NCBI GenBank assembly: GCA_016714015.1
Contig: JADJNZ010000006.1
Span: forward strand, 62,001 to 126,000
Direction: 5' to 3'
From: Gemmatimonadota bacterium
GTDB lineage: Bacteria; Gemmatimonadota; Gemmatimonadetes; Gemmatimonadales; Gemmatimonadaceae
DNA length: 64,000 nt
This document shows positions 17,386 through 25,627 of the stretch, piece by piece. A model generated the notes under the pieces. The model was given only the letters and a program-made list of their open reading frames with translations. It made no database searches and was not told where the DNA came from. A program made the position numbers and the translations under genes. Each line of letters begins with the position of its first letter. Positions within the stretch are counted from its first letter, which is position 1.

Positions 17386-18711
17386 ATGTTGGTGACCATG
17401 GTCACCAACGCTGTGCCCCTGCGGCGCGCGCTGTTCGGCGCCATCGCGCTCACCTTCGCTGCGACGCGGGCGGCCAGTGCTTGCTCGCTCGCGCCACCGT
17501 GGGCGCTCCGCGACACCGCGCTGGTCGCGTTCATGGCCACGTCGTTGCCGGACACCGTCCCCGCCGGCGACGGTGGCTACGCGCCGGTGGCCGGTCTGGG
17601 GCACTACGGCGCCGGCGCCGCCCGCCAGGCGTACGGACAGCGGTTCCGGCTCGACCAGCTGGGTGCGCACGCGCGACGGGTCTTCCCGGCGGGTGCGGCC
17701 GAGGTGGTGATCGTGCCGTGGGACTACGACGCCGGATGCCGCCGCGTGGCCTGGGGACGCAGCGCCCGATGGCTCGCCGAGGGCACGAGCGGGCTGTTCC
17801 GTGCGCGTCTGCGCGCGCGGGAGCACTGGGTGGATTCGCTCCCGACGTTCGACGTGTCGGGCACGGCGTTCCTCCCCTATACCGTGGACGGCGAGGCGGC
17901 GCGGCGACGCGGTGAGCTCGTCCCGCCGCGGATCGAGCGGATGAGCCCCGAGGAGCTGCTGCGGTTCTATGACGTGATGCCGCCGCATGCAGGGGTGGCC
18001 GATTCGGTCGCAGCGCTCGCGGCGATGCGTCGTCTCGCCGCCGACTCGGTACGCGCGACGCGCTATCCCGTGAGCGAGCTCCTCTGGAGCCTCCGCACGG
18101 ACTTCGAACGCGCGCGCGAGGATGCGGTGAAGGTGCCGGTCGCGGGGACCTTCCGGCTCGAGTTCTCGCGTGACGGTGGGCCGATCGACACGCTCTTCCT
18201 GCGCGTCGCGGCGGGGGTCACGTCGCTCGATCATGGACGCGGGGCCGGCCGCGAGCCGCTCGTCCCGCCGACGCCCCGTGGGTATTTCGCCGCCGCAGCG
18301 GTCGCCCGGAGCCTCGAGACGCTCGCCCCGCGCTGCACGGTGGATGGGAGCGCGTTGGTCGCGTACATCGATCTCGACTGGCATCCGCCGATGCCCCCGG
18401 ACGGGAACGGCGCATGGGCGGTCGGGTTCGATTCGCGGCTCTTCGAGGCGCTCCTTCCGGCGGACTCGGTGCGAACCTGGCGCGCCCGCGCGCGCGCGCT
18501 GATGGACGCGCGCTTCGCCGCGGTGCGGGCAGCGCAGGCGGCCGGCACACCGACGGAGAACGTCGCATGGACGCCGAACCGCGCGCTCCGGGCCACGCAG
18601 GTGCCGGGCGCACCGATGCACCTCGCCGGCAGCATCACCGTCGAGGCGCTCGGTCACTACCAGGTCCGCGGCGAACGGATCTCCCCCGAGGTCCTCGCCT
18701 GTCCCTGGTGA
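17386..18711 (+). CDS. Secreted protein of unknown function
   Basis: The product is 441 residues from ATG 17386, or 437 from ATG 17398; the two starts straddle a 20-bp palindrome. The signal peptide runs to about residue 32 ('RAASACS'). The mature chain has recognisable strings such as 'FMATSLPDTVPAGDGGYAPV', 'VVIVPWDYDAGCRRVAWG', 'MSPEELLRFYDVMPPHAGVA' and 'RYPVSELLWSLRTDFERAR', but none maps to a family I know. Three cysteines are present beyond the signal peptide, so disulfides are possible. It stands alone, divergent from the secreted-protein gene at 16047-17270 and convergent with the sulfur operon, six bases from its end. Confidence 0.6.
   Translation: MLVTMVTNAVPLRRALFGAIALTFAATRAASACSLAPPWALRDTALVAFMATSLPDTVPAGDGGYAPVAGLGHYGAGAARQAYGQRFRLDQLGAHARRVFPAGAAEVVIVPWDYDAGCRRVAWGRSARWLAEGTSGLFRARLRAREHWVDSLPTFDVSGTAFLPYTVDGEAARRRGELVPPRIERMSPEELLRFYDVMPPHAGVADSVAALAAMRRLAADSVRATRYPVSELLWSLRTDFERAREDAVKVPVAGTFRLEFSRDGGPIDTLFLRVAAGVTSLDHGRGAGREPLVPPTPRGYFAAAAVARSLETLAPRCTVDGSALVAYIDLDWHPPMPPDGNGAWAVGFDSRLFEALLPADSVRTWRARARALMDARFAAVRAAQAAGTPTENVAWTPNRALRATQVPGAPMHLAGSITVEALGHYQVRGERISPEVLACPW
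17389..17408. promoter_or_regulatory. 20-bp perfect palindrome overlapping a start codon
   Basis: TTGGTGACCATGGTCACCAA is identical to its own reverse complement. It begins directly after ATG 17386 and contains the second in-frame ATG (17398) at its centre. It could be an operator for a dimeric repressor, or in mRNA a hairpin masking the start. Confidence 0.6.
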
Positions 18712-18717
18712 ACGCGG

Positions 18718-19230
18718 TCAGGTGAAGATGATCTGACCGCCCCCCGCCATCTGGTAGAAATCGCCGACCGTGATGATCGAGTCGACCTGGTCGATGAAGT
18801 CGGCGCGCGAGAGCCCGAACATGTCGACGCTCGCCTTGCAGGCGTAGAGCTTGGCGCCCGAGTCGGCGATGAGCTCGATGAACTCGGGGATCGGCGGGAT
18901 GTCGAGCTTCTCCATCGACTTCATCATCTGCTGCGTGACGAGCGCCGACATGCCGGGGACGCCGCCGAGCCAGGTGGCGATGTGCAGGCCGGGATTGCCG
19001 ACGGTCGCGACCTTGATGTGGTCGTGCCGCGCCTTGTTGATGGCGTCCATCCCGAAGAAGGTGAAGAAGACGTTCGCCTCGATCCCCTCCATGCGCGCGC
19101 CGTTCGCGAGGATCAGCGCGGGATAGATCCCCTCGAGCGAGCCCTTGGAGACGATGATCGAGACCTTGGTGATGGGCTGGTCGGCGACGCTGGTGCCCGG
19201 CGCGCCTGCGGTGTCGGTGCTGGTGGACAT
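18718..19230 (-). CDS. DsrE/DsrF-like sulfur-transfer family protein
   Basis: The product is 170 residues and cytosolic. It shows the DsrE/F-like alpha/beta fold: 'KVSIIVSKGSLEGIYPALIL', 'GIEANVFFTFFGMDAI' and a single conserved Cys131 in 'AKLYACKASVDMFGL', the usual position of the persulfide-carrying cysteine in this group. The C-terminus 'DSIITVGDFYQMAGGGQIIF' is also typical. Related proteins shuttle sulfane sulfur between carriers such as TusA and DsrC/TusE. It is the last gene of an operon with the TusE/DsrC-like gene (20 bases upstream) and the sulfide:quinone reductase-like gene, which supports a role in sulfide or persulfide handling. Confidence 0.85.
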   Translation of the reverse strand: MSTSTDTAGAPGTSVADQPITKVSIIVSKGSLEGIYPALILANGARMEGIEANVFFTFFGMDAINKARHDHIKVATVGNPGLHIATWLGGVPGMSALVTQQMMKSMEKLDIPPIPEFIELIADSGAKLYACKASVDMFGLSRADFIDQVDSIITVGDFYQMAGGGQIIFT

Positions 19231-19250
19231 GTGTGCCTCGTATGCGCGGG

Positions 19251-19556
19251 TCAGATGCAGCCGTGCGGCTTGGGGATGCCCCCGATCTTCGCGGCGAGCT
19301 TCGCCGGTCCCTTCGGGAAGAGCAGGTAGAGTTCCTTCACCGTGACGCCCGATTCCTTGCCGAGTGTCCGGATGGTCGGCGCATCGCCGCGCGCGAGATA
19401 GGTGTCGCGCATGTAGTCGATCACGAGCCAGTGGCGCGGCGTGAGCTCGGCGATCCCCGCTTCGGCAGCGAGTTCGACGGCGAGCGCGCGATCCCAGTCC
19501 TCGACGCGCTCGAGGAATCCTTCGGCGGTGCGGGCGACGGCGGTCAGGGCAGGCAT
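19251..19556 (-). CDS. TusE/DsrC-family sulfur carrier with single C-terminal cysteine
   Basis: The product is 101 residues from ATG 19556. It has the compact DsrC fold signatures 'WDRALAVELAAEAGI', 'LTPRHWLVIDYMRDTY' and the flexible C-terminal arm ending 'GGIPKPHGCI'. The penultimate Cys100 (CysA) is present. The second cysteine of true dissimilatory DsrC, eleven residues upstream, is replaced by Ala89, so this is the TusE-like, single-cysteine version that carries a persulfide. It sits between sqr and dsrE on the same strand, 20-23 bases from each. A TusA homologue, usually its donor, is not in the window. Confidence 0.85.
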   Translation of the reverse strand: MPALTAVARTAEGFLERVEDWDRALAVELAAEAGIAELTPRHWLVIDYMRDTYLARGDAPTIRTLGKESGVTVKELYLLFPKGPAKLAAKIGGIPKPHGCI

Positions 19557-19579
19557 GGGGGAGTCCTCTGGTGTTCGGG

Positions 19580-20842
19580 TCAGACGGCAGCGGGCGCCGG
19601 GAACTGCTTGCCCGTGCGCTTCATCCGCGCCGGGATCCCCGGGAAGTCGTAGCCCGGCAGGAGCGCGTTCCAGTAGACGTGCCGGAAGGCGAGCTTGCCG
19701 AGGTGATTGAGCCGGCTCTCCTTGAGCAACGGCATGGGGCCCCAGGCGAACGGGAAGTTCCCGGGGAGGGGCTCGACCTCGTAGTTGAAGTCGATGAGCA
19801 GCGCCTTCTCGTGCCCCGTCTCGATGAAGCAGTTCGCGTGCCCGTCGAACGCGGGATCGAGGGGCTCGCCGGCGAGGAAGCGGCGCACGTTCTCCTCGAG
19901 GATCTCCGCCTCGAAGTGCACCACCGAGCCGGCCTTCGATGCCGGGACATCGGTCGCGTCGCCGATCGCGAAGAGGTTCTCCTTGAGCTTGGACTGCAGG
20001 GTGTGCGGATCGGTGCGCACGAAGCCGAGGTCGTTGCCGAGCCCCGGGACCGCCTCGATGAAGGCGGCGCCGCGGTGGAGCGGGACCGTCACGAGGAGGT
20101 CGAACGGCACGGTGCGTTCGTCCCACGAGACGAGCGCACCCGCCTCGCCATCGACGCGCCCCGTGTTGAACTCGGTCTCGAGCGCGATCCCCTTCTCGGT
20201 GAGGAGGTGCGTGAGCGACTTCGAGCAGGCGGGCTTGGTGAACGCCCCGTCGAGCGGCGTCGCGTAGGTGATGCTCACCTGGTCGCGGATGCCGCGCTTC
20301 TCGAAGTACGCATCCGCGAGGAACGCGAACTCGAGCGGCGCCACCGGGCACTTGATCGGCATCTCCACGACGTTGATCACCACGCGACCCCGCTCGAAGC
20401 GCGCGAGCGCCTCGGCGAGCTTGGTCGCGCCATCGAGCGTGTAGAAGTCGAAGACCTTCTCCTGCCAGCCGGGGCCCGTGAGGCCCTCGGTCTCCTCGGG
20501 CGCGAGCCGTGTCCCGGTGGCGAGGATGCAGAGCGTGTAGCGGAGCGACTGGCCGTCGGCGAGGCGCACGATGTCGTGCGCGGGATCGAGCTCCTCGACG
20601 GCCGACTGGATGTAGCGCACGCCCTTCGCGAGCTGCGCCTGCCGTCCCTTCACGACATCGTCGGCGGTGTACTCCCCGAACGGGATGAAGAGCAATCCGG
20701 GCTGGTAGATGTGCACCGGGTCCTGGTCGACGATGGTGATGGCCAGCGTCGCCTCGCGGATCTCGGTGTCGTACCGCCGCGCGAGCCGGTTCGCCATCAC
20801 GGTTCCCGCGGTCCCGGCGCCAAGGATGACGATGTGTCGCAT
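19580..20842 (-). CDS. sqr: Sulfide:quinone oxidoreductase-like FAD protein
   Basis: The product is 420 residues from ATG 20842. It begins with an FAD-binding Rossmann motif 'HIVILGAGTAGTVMANRL' and 'VDQDPVHIYQPGLLFIPFGE', which is characteristic of sulfide:quinone reductases. Candidate redox cysteines are C165 in 'MPIKCPVAPLEF', C206 in 'KPACSKS' and C338 in 'GHANCFIETG'. The first and third match the pair that carries the polysulfide bridge in the family. A second FAD block 'KENLFAIGDATDVP' and the membrane-associating C-terminus ('MKRTGKQF') are present. The enzyme would oxidise sulfide and reduce quinone at the inner membrane. Neighbours tusE and dsrE would take the sulfane sulfur. A long palindrome upstream is a likely operator. 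Confidence 0.85.
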   Translation of the reverse strand: MRHIVILGAGTAGTVMANRLARRYDTEIREATLAITIVDQDPVHIYQPGLLFIPFGEYTADDVVKGRQAQLAKGVRYIQSAVEELDPAHDIVRLADGQSLRYTLCILATGTRLAPEETEGLTGPGWQEKVFDFYTLDGATKLAEALARFERGRVVINVVEMPIKCPVAPLEFAFLADAYFEKRGIRDQVSITYATPLDGAFTKPACSKSLTHLLTEKGIALETEFNTGRVDGEAGALVSWDERTVPFDLLVTVPLHRGAAFIEAVPGLGNDLGFVRTDPHTLQSKLKENLFAIGDATDVPASKAGSVVHFEAEILEENVRRFLAGEPLDPAFDGHANCFIETGHEKALLIDFNYEVEPLPGNFPFAWGPMPLLKESRLNHLGKLAFRHVYWNALLPGYDFPGIPARMKRTGKQFPAPAAV

Positions 20843-20912
20843 GACCACTGCTCCGATGGGGGCCGCCCGCGCGGCCGACGACCATAAGCTCGGGGCGGAG
20901 GCTGAGGCCGTC

Positions 20913-20934
20913 CATAAGCGTACATACGCATATG
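20913..20934. promoter_or_regulatory. 22-bp near-perfect palindromic operator candidate upstream of the sqr operon
   Basis: Arms CATAAGCGTA and TACGCATATG around a central CA are complementary except for one A-A position. The block CCATAAGC at 20912-20919 is repeated at 20882-20889, 30 bases nearer the sqr start at 20842. The AT content is far above the surroundings. The layout suits a dimeric ArsR- or TetR-type repressor responding to sulfur species, but the regulator is not in the window. Confidence 0.55.
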
Positions 20935-21102
20935 GTGTGCGGGTTTCCGCTAGGCGTTCCCCGGAGAAGCTCGGGCCGGACCCTGCGGCGCTGGTGCGCG
21001 ACGCGCCTGTGCAAGTCGGCGCCCGGCGGTCGTCTCCTGCATGAAGGCCCCCGCCCCGCGCCGACCGGCGCGTGCGCGCGGGCCACCGAACCGGAGTGCT
21101 CC

Positions 21103-22041
21103 ATGCGTCGCGCCTCGCTCGTCCCCGCGCTCGTCCCCGACCATCGCCGCGGCTTTGCCGTGGCCCTCGCCACTCTCGCGCTCGCCGTCGCGTGCAGCGG
21201 GGCCGCCGAGTCACCGGCGGAGGCCACGATGGTCGTGGGCGAGGCGAAGGCGAACGGCTACGCGGCGGACGTCGTCGCGTCGCCCGAGCTCGAGCGCGGC
21301 CTCGCCGCGCGGGCGGCGATGGGCGAACCCGCCTCGCCGCCCGCCCCGGCCCAGCCCGGCGCCGACAGTGCCATCTCGACGATGCTCATCCGCACCGGGC
21401 ATGTCTCCGTCCGCGTCGATTCGCTCGAGCCCGCGATGGCACGCCTGCAGCAGCTCGCGGCCTCGCTCGGCGGGACGGTGGGCAACGTCTCGATCAGCGC
21501 CGGCGACTTCACCGTGCGCAGTGCGACCCTGGAGCTGCGGATCCCCGCCGCCCGGTTCGATGCGGCGATGGCGGGGCTCCGCCCCATCGGGAAGGTCGAG
21601 CAGAGTGCGGTGAACGCGCAGGATGTGGGGGAGGAGTACGTCGACGTGCGCGCCCGGGTCGCGAACGCGCGGCGCCTGGAGTCGCGGTTGATCGACCTGC
21701 TCGCGACCCGGACGGGGAAGCTCGAGGACGTGCTCGCCGTGGAACGGGAGCTGGCGCGCGTGCGCGAGGAGATCGAGCGCAACGAGGGCCGGATGCGCTG
21801 GATCGGTGCGCGCGTCGCGACCAGCACCATCAACGTGACGGTGAGCGAGCCCGCACCGATCGTCGGCGAGAACCCCGGGCAGAGCGTGATCGGCCAGGCG
21901 TTCGTGCGGGCGTGGCAGAACTTCGTGGGACTCGTGGCGGCGGCGATCGCGTCGCTCGGGGTGCTCGTCCCGGTCGCCGTACTGGGGTGGCTGGTCGTGC
22001 GGTGGTGGCAGGGGCGACGGCGGGGGCGGATGGACGCCTGA
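21103..22041 (+). CDS. DUF4349-domain lipoprotein
   Basis: The product is 312 residues from ATG 21103, which yields a lipoprotein signal ('LALAVACSG'). The earlier in-frame stretch from 20932 lacks one. After a low-complexity region the DUF4349 domain begins at 'MLIRTGHVSVRVDSLEPAMARL' and runs through 'ELRIPAARFDAAMAGL' and 'KVEQSAVNAQDVGEEYVDVR'. A coiled-coil segment follows ('VLAVERELARVREEIERNEG'), then a C-terminal membrane helix (about 275-300, 'LVAAAIASLGVLVPVAVLGW'). The domain is widespread and of unknown function, often proposed as an envelope-stress or signalling component. It is therefore anchored at both ends, by lipid and by the C-terminal helix. Confidence 0.85.
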   Translation: MRRASLVPALVPDHRRGFAVALATLALAVACSGAAESPAEATMVVGEAKANGYAADVVASPELERGLAARAAMGEPASPPAPAQPGADSAISTMLIRTGHVSVRVDSLEPAMARLQQLAASLGGTVGNVSISAGDFTVRSATLELRIPAARFDAAMAGLRPIGKVEQSAVNAQDVGEEYVDVRARVANARRLESRLIDLLATRTGKLEDVLAVERELARVREEIERNEGRMRWIGARVATSTINVTVSEPAPIVGENPGQSVIGQAFVRAWQNFVGLVAAAIASLGVLVPVAVLGWLVVRWWQGRRRGRMDA

Positions 22042-22079
22042 CGCCCTCCGGGCGGGGCCGCACGCCTTAAGTTCCCTGA

Positions 22080-22607
22080 ATGCCGAACCTCGCCCTGCCC
22101 CGCCCGCGCGCCCGGTCCGTCGCGCGCCTCGTCGTCGTGCTGGCCGTCGTGGTGGCCAGCACGCCCACCGTCGCCCACGCCCAGCGCGCGGAACCCGCGC
22201 GACTCCCGGCCGCGTGCGACTACCGGAGCTGCGCCTACAACATCATCGCGGCCCTGCATGGGCTGAAGGTGACGCGTGGGGCGGAGGAGGCTCCGGTGGC
22301 GACGCTCGGCTTCCTGTGGACGCGGGACATCAGCGAGGCGTTCGAGGGAGAGGGACAGGTCGCGGCGAAAGCGGCGGTGCGCACGCGCCGCTGGGGGGCG
22401 CTCCTCACCGACCTCGGCCTCGCGCTGCTCGTGACCGGCGCGGCGAGCGCGGCGACGCAGGACCTCGACGAGACGAGCACCGCCCTCATGCTCGGCGGGG
22501 CCGCCAGCCTGGGGCTGAGCGTCCCGATCCAGTTCGCTGCGGACAAGCACCTGGCTCGCGCGGTCTGGCAACACAACGCGCGTTACGCTGCGGGAGCGAC
22601 CCGATGA
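22080..22607 (+). CDS. Small secreted protein with two hydrophobic helices, unknown
   Basis: The product is 175 residues. The signal peptide spans about 1-35 ('TPTVAHAQ'). It is followed by 'ACDYRSCAYNIIAALHGLKV', a short Cys-pair motif, and two hydrophobic segments ('ALLTDLGLALLVTGAASAA' and 'STALMLGGAASLGLSVPIQF') that could be membrane helices or a hairpin. The layout with a Cys-x(4)-Cys after the signal recurs in secreted proteins of this kind of organism, but I cannot name a family. Its stop overlaps the start of the GH20 hexosaminidase (ATGA at 22604), so the two are translationally coupled. Confidence 0.6.
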   Translation: MPNLALPRPRARSVARLVVVLAVVVASTPTVAHAQRAEPARLPAACDYRSCAYNIIAALHGLKVTRGAEEAPVATLGFLWTRDISEAFEGEGQVAAKAAVRTRRWGALLTDLGLALLVTGAASAATQDLDETSTALMLGGAASLGLSVPIQFAADKHLARAVWQHNARYAAGATR

Positions 22608-24865
22608 TCCGCGTCCCCGTGGCTTCCTCGCGCCTCGCCATGTACGCCGTCATCGGCGCCGGCCTCACGTTGCCGCTCGGCGCGCAGGTCCGACCCGCGG
22701 CCGAGCTGCCGGTGATCCCCGCCGTCGCGAGCGCGCGCCCCTTCGAGGGGGCCTGGCCGATCCCCGAGGGCCTGCCGGTCGAGGTCGCCTATCAGGACGA
22801 CCGGACGCTGAGCGGGTACGGCGTGCGCGTGCGGATGGTCCCCGCCGACTCGGTGAACGGCCTGGAGAGCTACACGCTCACGGTCGCGCCGGGTGCGGTC
22901 ACCATCACCGCCCCGAGGATGGGCGGCCGCTTCTACGCGCTCCTGACGCTGCAGCAGCTCGTCGACGCGGCCCGCGCCGCGAATGCGACCGCACCACAGA
23001 TCGGGTCGGTGACGATCACCGACGCGCCGCGGTTCGCGTATCGCGGGATGCACCTCGATGTCGCCCGGCACTTCCAGCCGGTCGAGTTCGTGAAGCGCTA
23101 CATCGATCTCATGGCGCGCTACAAGCTCAACACCTTCCACTGGCACCTCACGGACGACCAGGGGTGGCGCCTCGAGATCAAGCAGTATCCGCGCCTCACC
23201 GAGATCGGCAGCTGCCGCGACGAGACGATGCTCGAGCGGAACTTCGAGCCGTACCGCGGCGACGGCATCCGGCACTGCGGCTTCTATACGCAGGACGAGG
23301 TCCGGGACGTCGTCGCATACGCGGCGGCGCGGAACATCACGGTGGTGCCGGAGATCGAGATGCCCGGCCATGCGGTCGCGGCCCTCACGGCCTACCCCGA
23401 GCTCGGCTGCACCCCGGGCCCGTTCCAGGTCATGCGCATCTGGGGCGTGTCGGACGACATCTTCTGCCCGAGCGAGCGGACGTTCGCGTTCCTGCAGGAC
23501 GTGCTGACCGAGGTGCTCGCGATCTTCCCGTCGACGATGATCCACATCGGGGGTGACGAGGCTCCCAAGGTGCGGTGGAAGGCGAGCCCGCTGGCGCAGG
23601 AGATCATCCAGCGCGAGCGATTGAAGGACGAGCACGAGCTGCAGAGCTGGTTCATCCGGCGCATCGATGCCTGGCTCACGGCGCGTGGGCGTCGCCTGGT
23701 CGGCTGGGACGAGATCCTCGAGGGCGGACTCGCCCCCGGCGCGACCGTGATGAGCTGGCGCGGCATCGGCGGCGGCATCGAGGCGGCGAAGCTCGGCCGC
23801 GACGTGATCATGACGCCGACGTCGCATCTGTACTTCGACTACTACCAGGGCGACGCGCGGTTCGAGCCGCTGGCGATCGGCGGTCTCGTCACGCTCGAGC
23901 AGGTGTACGGCTACGAGCCGATCCCCGACGTGCTCACACCGGCGCAGGCCACGCACATCCTCGGCGCGCAGGGGAACATCTGGACCGAGTACCTCAAGAC
24001 GCCGGCGCAGGTGGAGTTCATGGCCTTCCCGCGCGCGATCGCGCTCGCCGAGGTGACCTGGTCGCCGAAGGGCGCGCGGAGCTGGGCGAGCTTCGAGCGG
24101 CGGTTGCCGCAGGCGCTCACGTCGCTCGACCGGCTCAACGTGAACTACCGGTTGCCGCACGTGAGCGGCCTCGACCGGGACGTGCTCACGCTCGAGCCGA
24201 AGGCGCGCGTGACGCTCGGTGCCTCGTTCGCCGGCGCGGAGATCCGCTACACGACCGACGGCACCGATCCGACGGCGCGGAGCCCGCTGTACTCGCGGCC
24301 GTTCGAGATCACCACCACGTTCGACGGCGTGAAGGTGACCGCGCGCGCGTTCACCGCGGACGGCCGGTCGAGCCCGCCGCGCGTGGCGGTCTATCGTCGC
24401 ACGAACTACCGCGAGGCGGACGGCGTGCAGGCGGCCGCGCTCGCGCTCGGGCTGCAGCGCGCCTACTACGAGACCACCGCGCGCACCACCGTGGGGCTCG
24501 ACACGCTGACGCCCGCGCGCCGCGGCATCGCCGACGAGGTGGAGCGCACGGGGAACGAGCGCGCCGAGGGGTACGCGCTCATCTTCACCGGCTATCTCGA
24601 GGTCCCGGCGAACGAGATGTACGAGTTCGGCCTCTCGTCCGATGACGGCAGCACGCTGCACATCGGCGAGACGCTCGTAGTGGACAACGACGGCCTGCAC
24701 GGGAGCCAGGAACGGACGGGGATGATCGCCCTGCGCACCGGGGCACACCCGCTCACCCTGCGCTACTTCCAGGCCGGCGGCGGGGCGGACCTCCGCCTGC
24801 GGATGCGCGTCGGCAACGGTCCCTGGCGCGACATCCCCCGCAGCTGGTTGTTCCACAAGCCCTGA
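22604..24865 (+). CDS. Family GH20 beta-N-acetylhexosaminidase with C-terminal PA14 domain
   Basis: The product is 753 residues with a signal peptide ('LTLPLGAQV'). A GH20 N-terminal domain (about 35-150) precedes the TIM-barrel catalytic domain: 'FAYRGMHLDVARHF', 'NTFHWHLTDDQGWRLE', 'EIEMPGHA', and the catalytic pair D318-E319 in 'HIGGDEAPK'. A chitobiase-like C-terminal beta domain ('EIRYTTDGTDPTARSPLY') and a PA14 module ('SSDDGSTLHIGETLVVDNDG', ending 'RDIPRSWLFHKP') follow, both probably for carbohydrate binding. It should release terminal GlcNAc or GalNAc by substrate-assisted catalysis in the periplasm or outside. A sulfatase gene lies 760 bases downstream, consistent with host- or community-derived sulfated aminoglycans or chitin fragments as substrate (inference). 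Confidence 0.92.
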   Translation: MIRVPVASSRLAMYAVIGAGLTLPLGAQVRPAAELPVIPAVASARPFEGAWPIPEGLPVEVAYQDDRTLSGYGVRVRMVPADSVNGLESYTLTVAPGAVTITAPRMGGRFYALLTLQQLVDAARAANATAPQIGSVTITDAPRFAYRGMHLDVARHFQPVEFVKRYIDLMARYKLNTFHWHLTDDQGWRLEIKQYPRLTEIGSCRDETMLERNFEPYRGDGIRHCGFYTQDEVRDVVAYAAARNITVVPEIEMPGHAVAALTAYPELGCTPGPFQVMRIWGVSDDIFCPSERTFAFLQDVLTEVLAIFPSTMIHIGGDEAPKVRWKASPLAQEIIQRERLKDEHELQSWFIRRIDAWLTARGRRLVGWDEILEGGLAPGATVMSWRGIGGGIEAAKLGRDVIMTPTSHLYFDYYQGDARFEPLAIGGLVTLEQVYGYEPIPDVLTPAQATHILGAQGNIWTEYLKTPAQVEFMAFPRAIALAEVTWSPKGARSWASFERRLPQALTSLDRLNVNYRLPHVSGLDRDVLTLEPKARVTLGASFAGAEIRYTTDGTDPTARSPLYSRPFEITTTFDGVKVTARAFTADGRSSPPRVAVYRRTNYREADGVQAAALALGLQRAYYETTARTTVGLDTLTPARRGIADEVERTGNERAEGYALIFTGYLEVPANEMYEFGLSSDDGSTLHIGETLVVDNDGLHGSQERTGMIALRTGAHPLTLRYFQAGGGADLRLRMRVGNGPWRDIPRSWLFHKP

Positions 24866-24892
24866 CCAGCGACCGGCCGCTCCGGCGCGCGG

Positions 24893-25573
24893 TCAGGTCG
24901 GCGTGCGCTGGAGCATCCGGTGCTCGATGTAGTGCATCGCGACGTCCGCGACCGTCTTGAGCGACGCGAAGAGCAGCATGCCGAAGAGGCCGCCGCCGAG
25001 CACCGTGCCGAGGATGATGGTGAGATGCATGGGGACGATGCGCACGTAGGGCACGAACATCAGCGCCCCGAGGTTCGGCTTGCCGCGCAGGTCGTGCTCG
25101 ACGTGCATCCGGTGCGACGCCGCGTGCGACCAGGCGAAGGAGAGACCCGCGAGCGCGATGAAGGGCCACTCCCCTACGCTGATCCGCCCGAGCAGGTCGC
25201 GACCGAACGTCCCCGTGGCGTCATCGAAGCTCGGCACCACCCCCTGCGCGTACGGGGCGGCCGAGAAGGTGGTGAGGAAGATCGCGTACACGAGGTGGAA
25301 GAGCCCGTAGTGGACGACGAAGAAGTTCGCGCTCCACTTCGCGGTGGACGGCGTGTTCGTCGCGGGGCGCCCGTTGATCTTGAGCCCCTCCACCGAGAAG
25401 TCGCGCAGCCGGCGGATGCGTCGCTGCGCGAAGTAGCCGATCACCACGCTCTGGATCCAGTACGGCCAGAGCAGGAAGAGGAGCCCGTCCCCCGCCCACC
25501 ACGCGAGCGCGAGCGTGATCGCGTTCGAGAGCACGATGCCGTTGACGGCCGAGTCGCGGGGGAGCGGTCGCAT
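24893..25573 (-). CDS. DUF6498-type integral membrane protein
   Basis: The product is 226 residues from ATG 25573, with about six membrane helices. The N-terminus 'GIVLSNAITLALAWWAGDGL' and 'LLWPYWIQSVVIGYFAQRRI' is the conserved head of DUF6498 proteins. 'FFVVHYGLFHLVYAIF' and 'SFAWSHAASHRMHVEHD' add several histidines on the membrane edge. The latter half ('VPYVRIVPMHLTIILGTVLG') completes the fold. The family has no known function; clustered histidines hint at metal binding but that is speculative. It is divergent from the sulfatase with 54 bases between start codons and convergent with the GH20 gene. Confidence 0.7.
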   Translation of the reverse strand: MRPLPRDSAVNGIVLSNAITLALAWWAGDGLLFLLWPYWIQSVVIGYFAQRRIRRLRDFSVEGLKINGRPATNTPSTAKWSANFFVVHYGLFHLVYAIFLTTFSAAPYAQGVVPSFDDATGTFGRDLLGRISVGEWPFIALAGLSFAWSHAASHRMHVEHDLRGKPNLGALMFVPYVRIVPMHLTIILGTVLGGGLFGMLLFASLKTVADVAMHYIEHRMLQRTPT

Positions 25574-25627
25574 GCCCGGGAATCTGCGCCGCGTGACATT
25601 CGGCCGCGAGCGCCGCACCTTTGGGGC

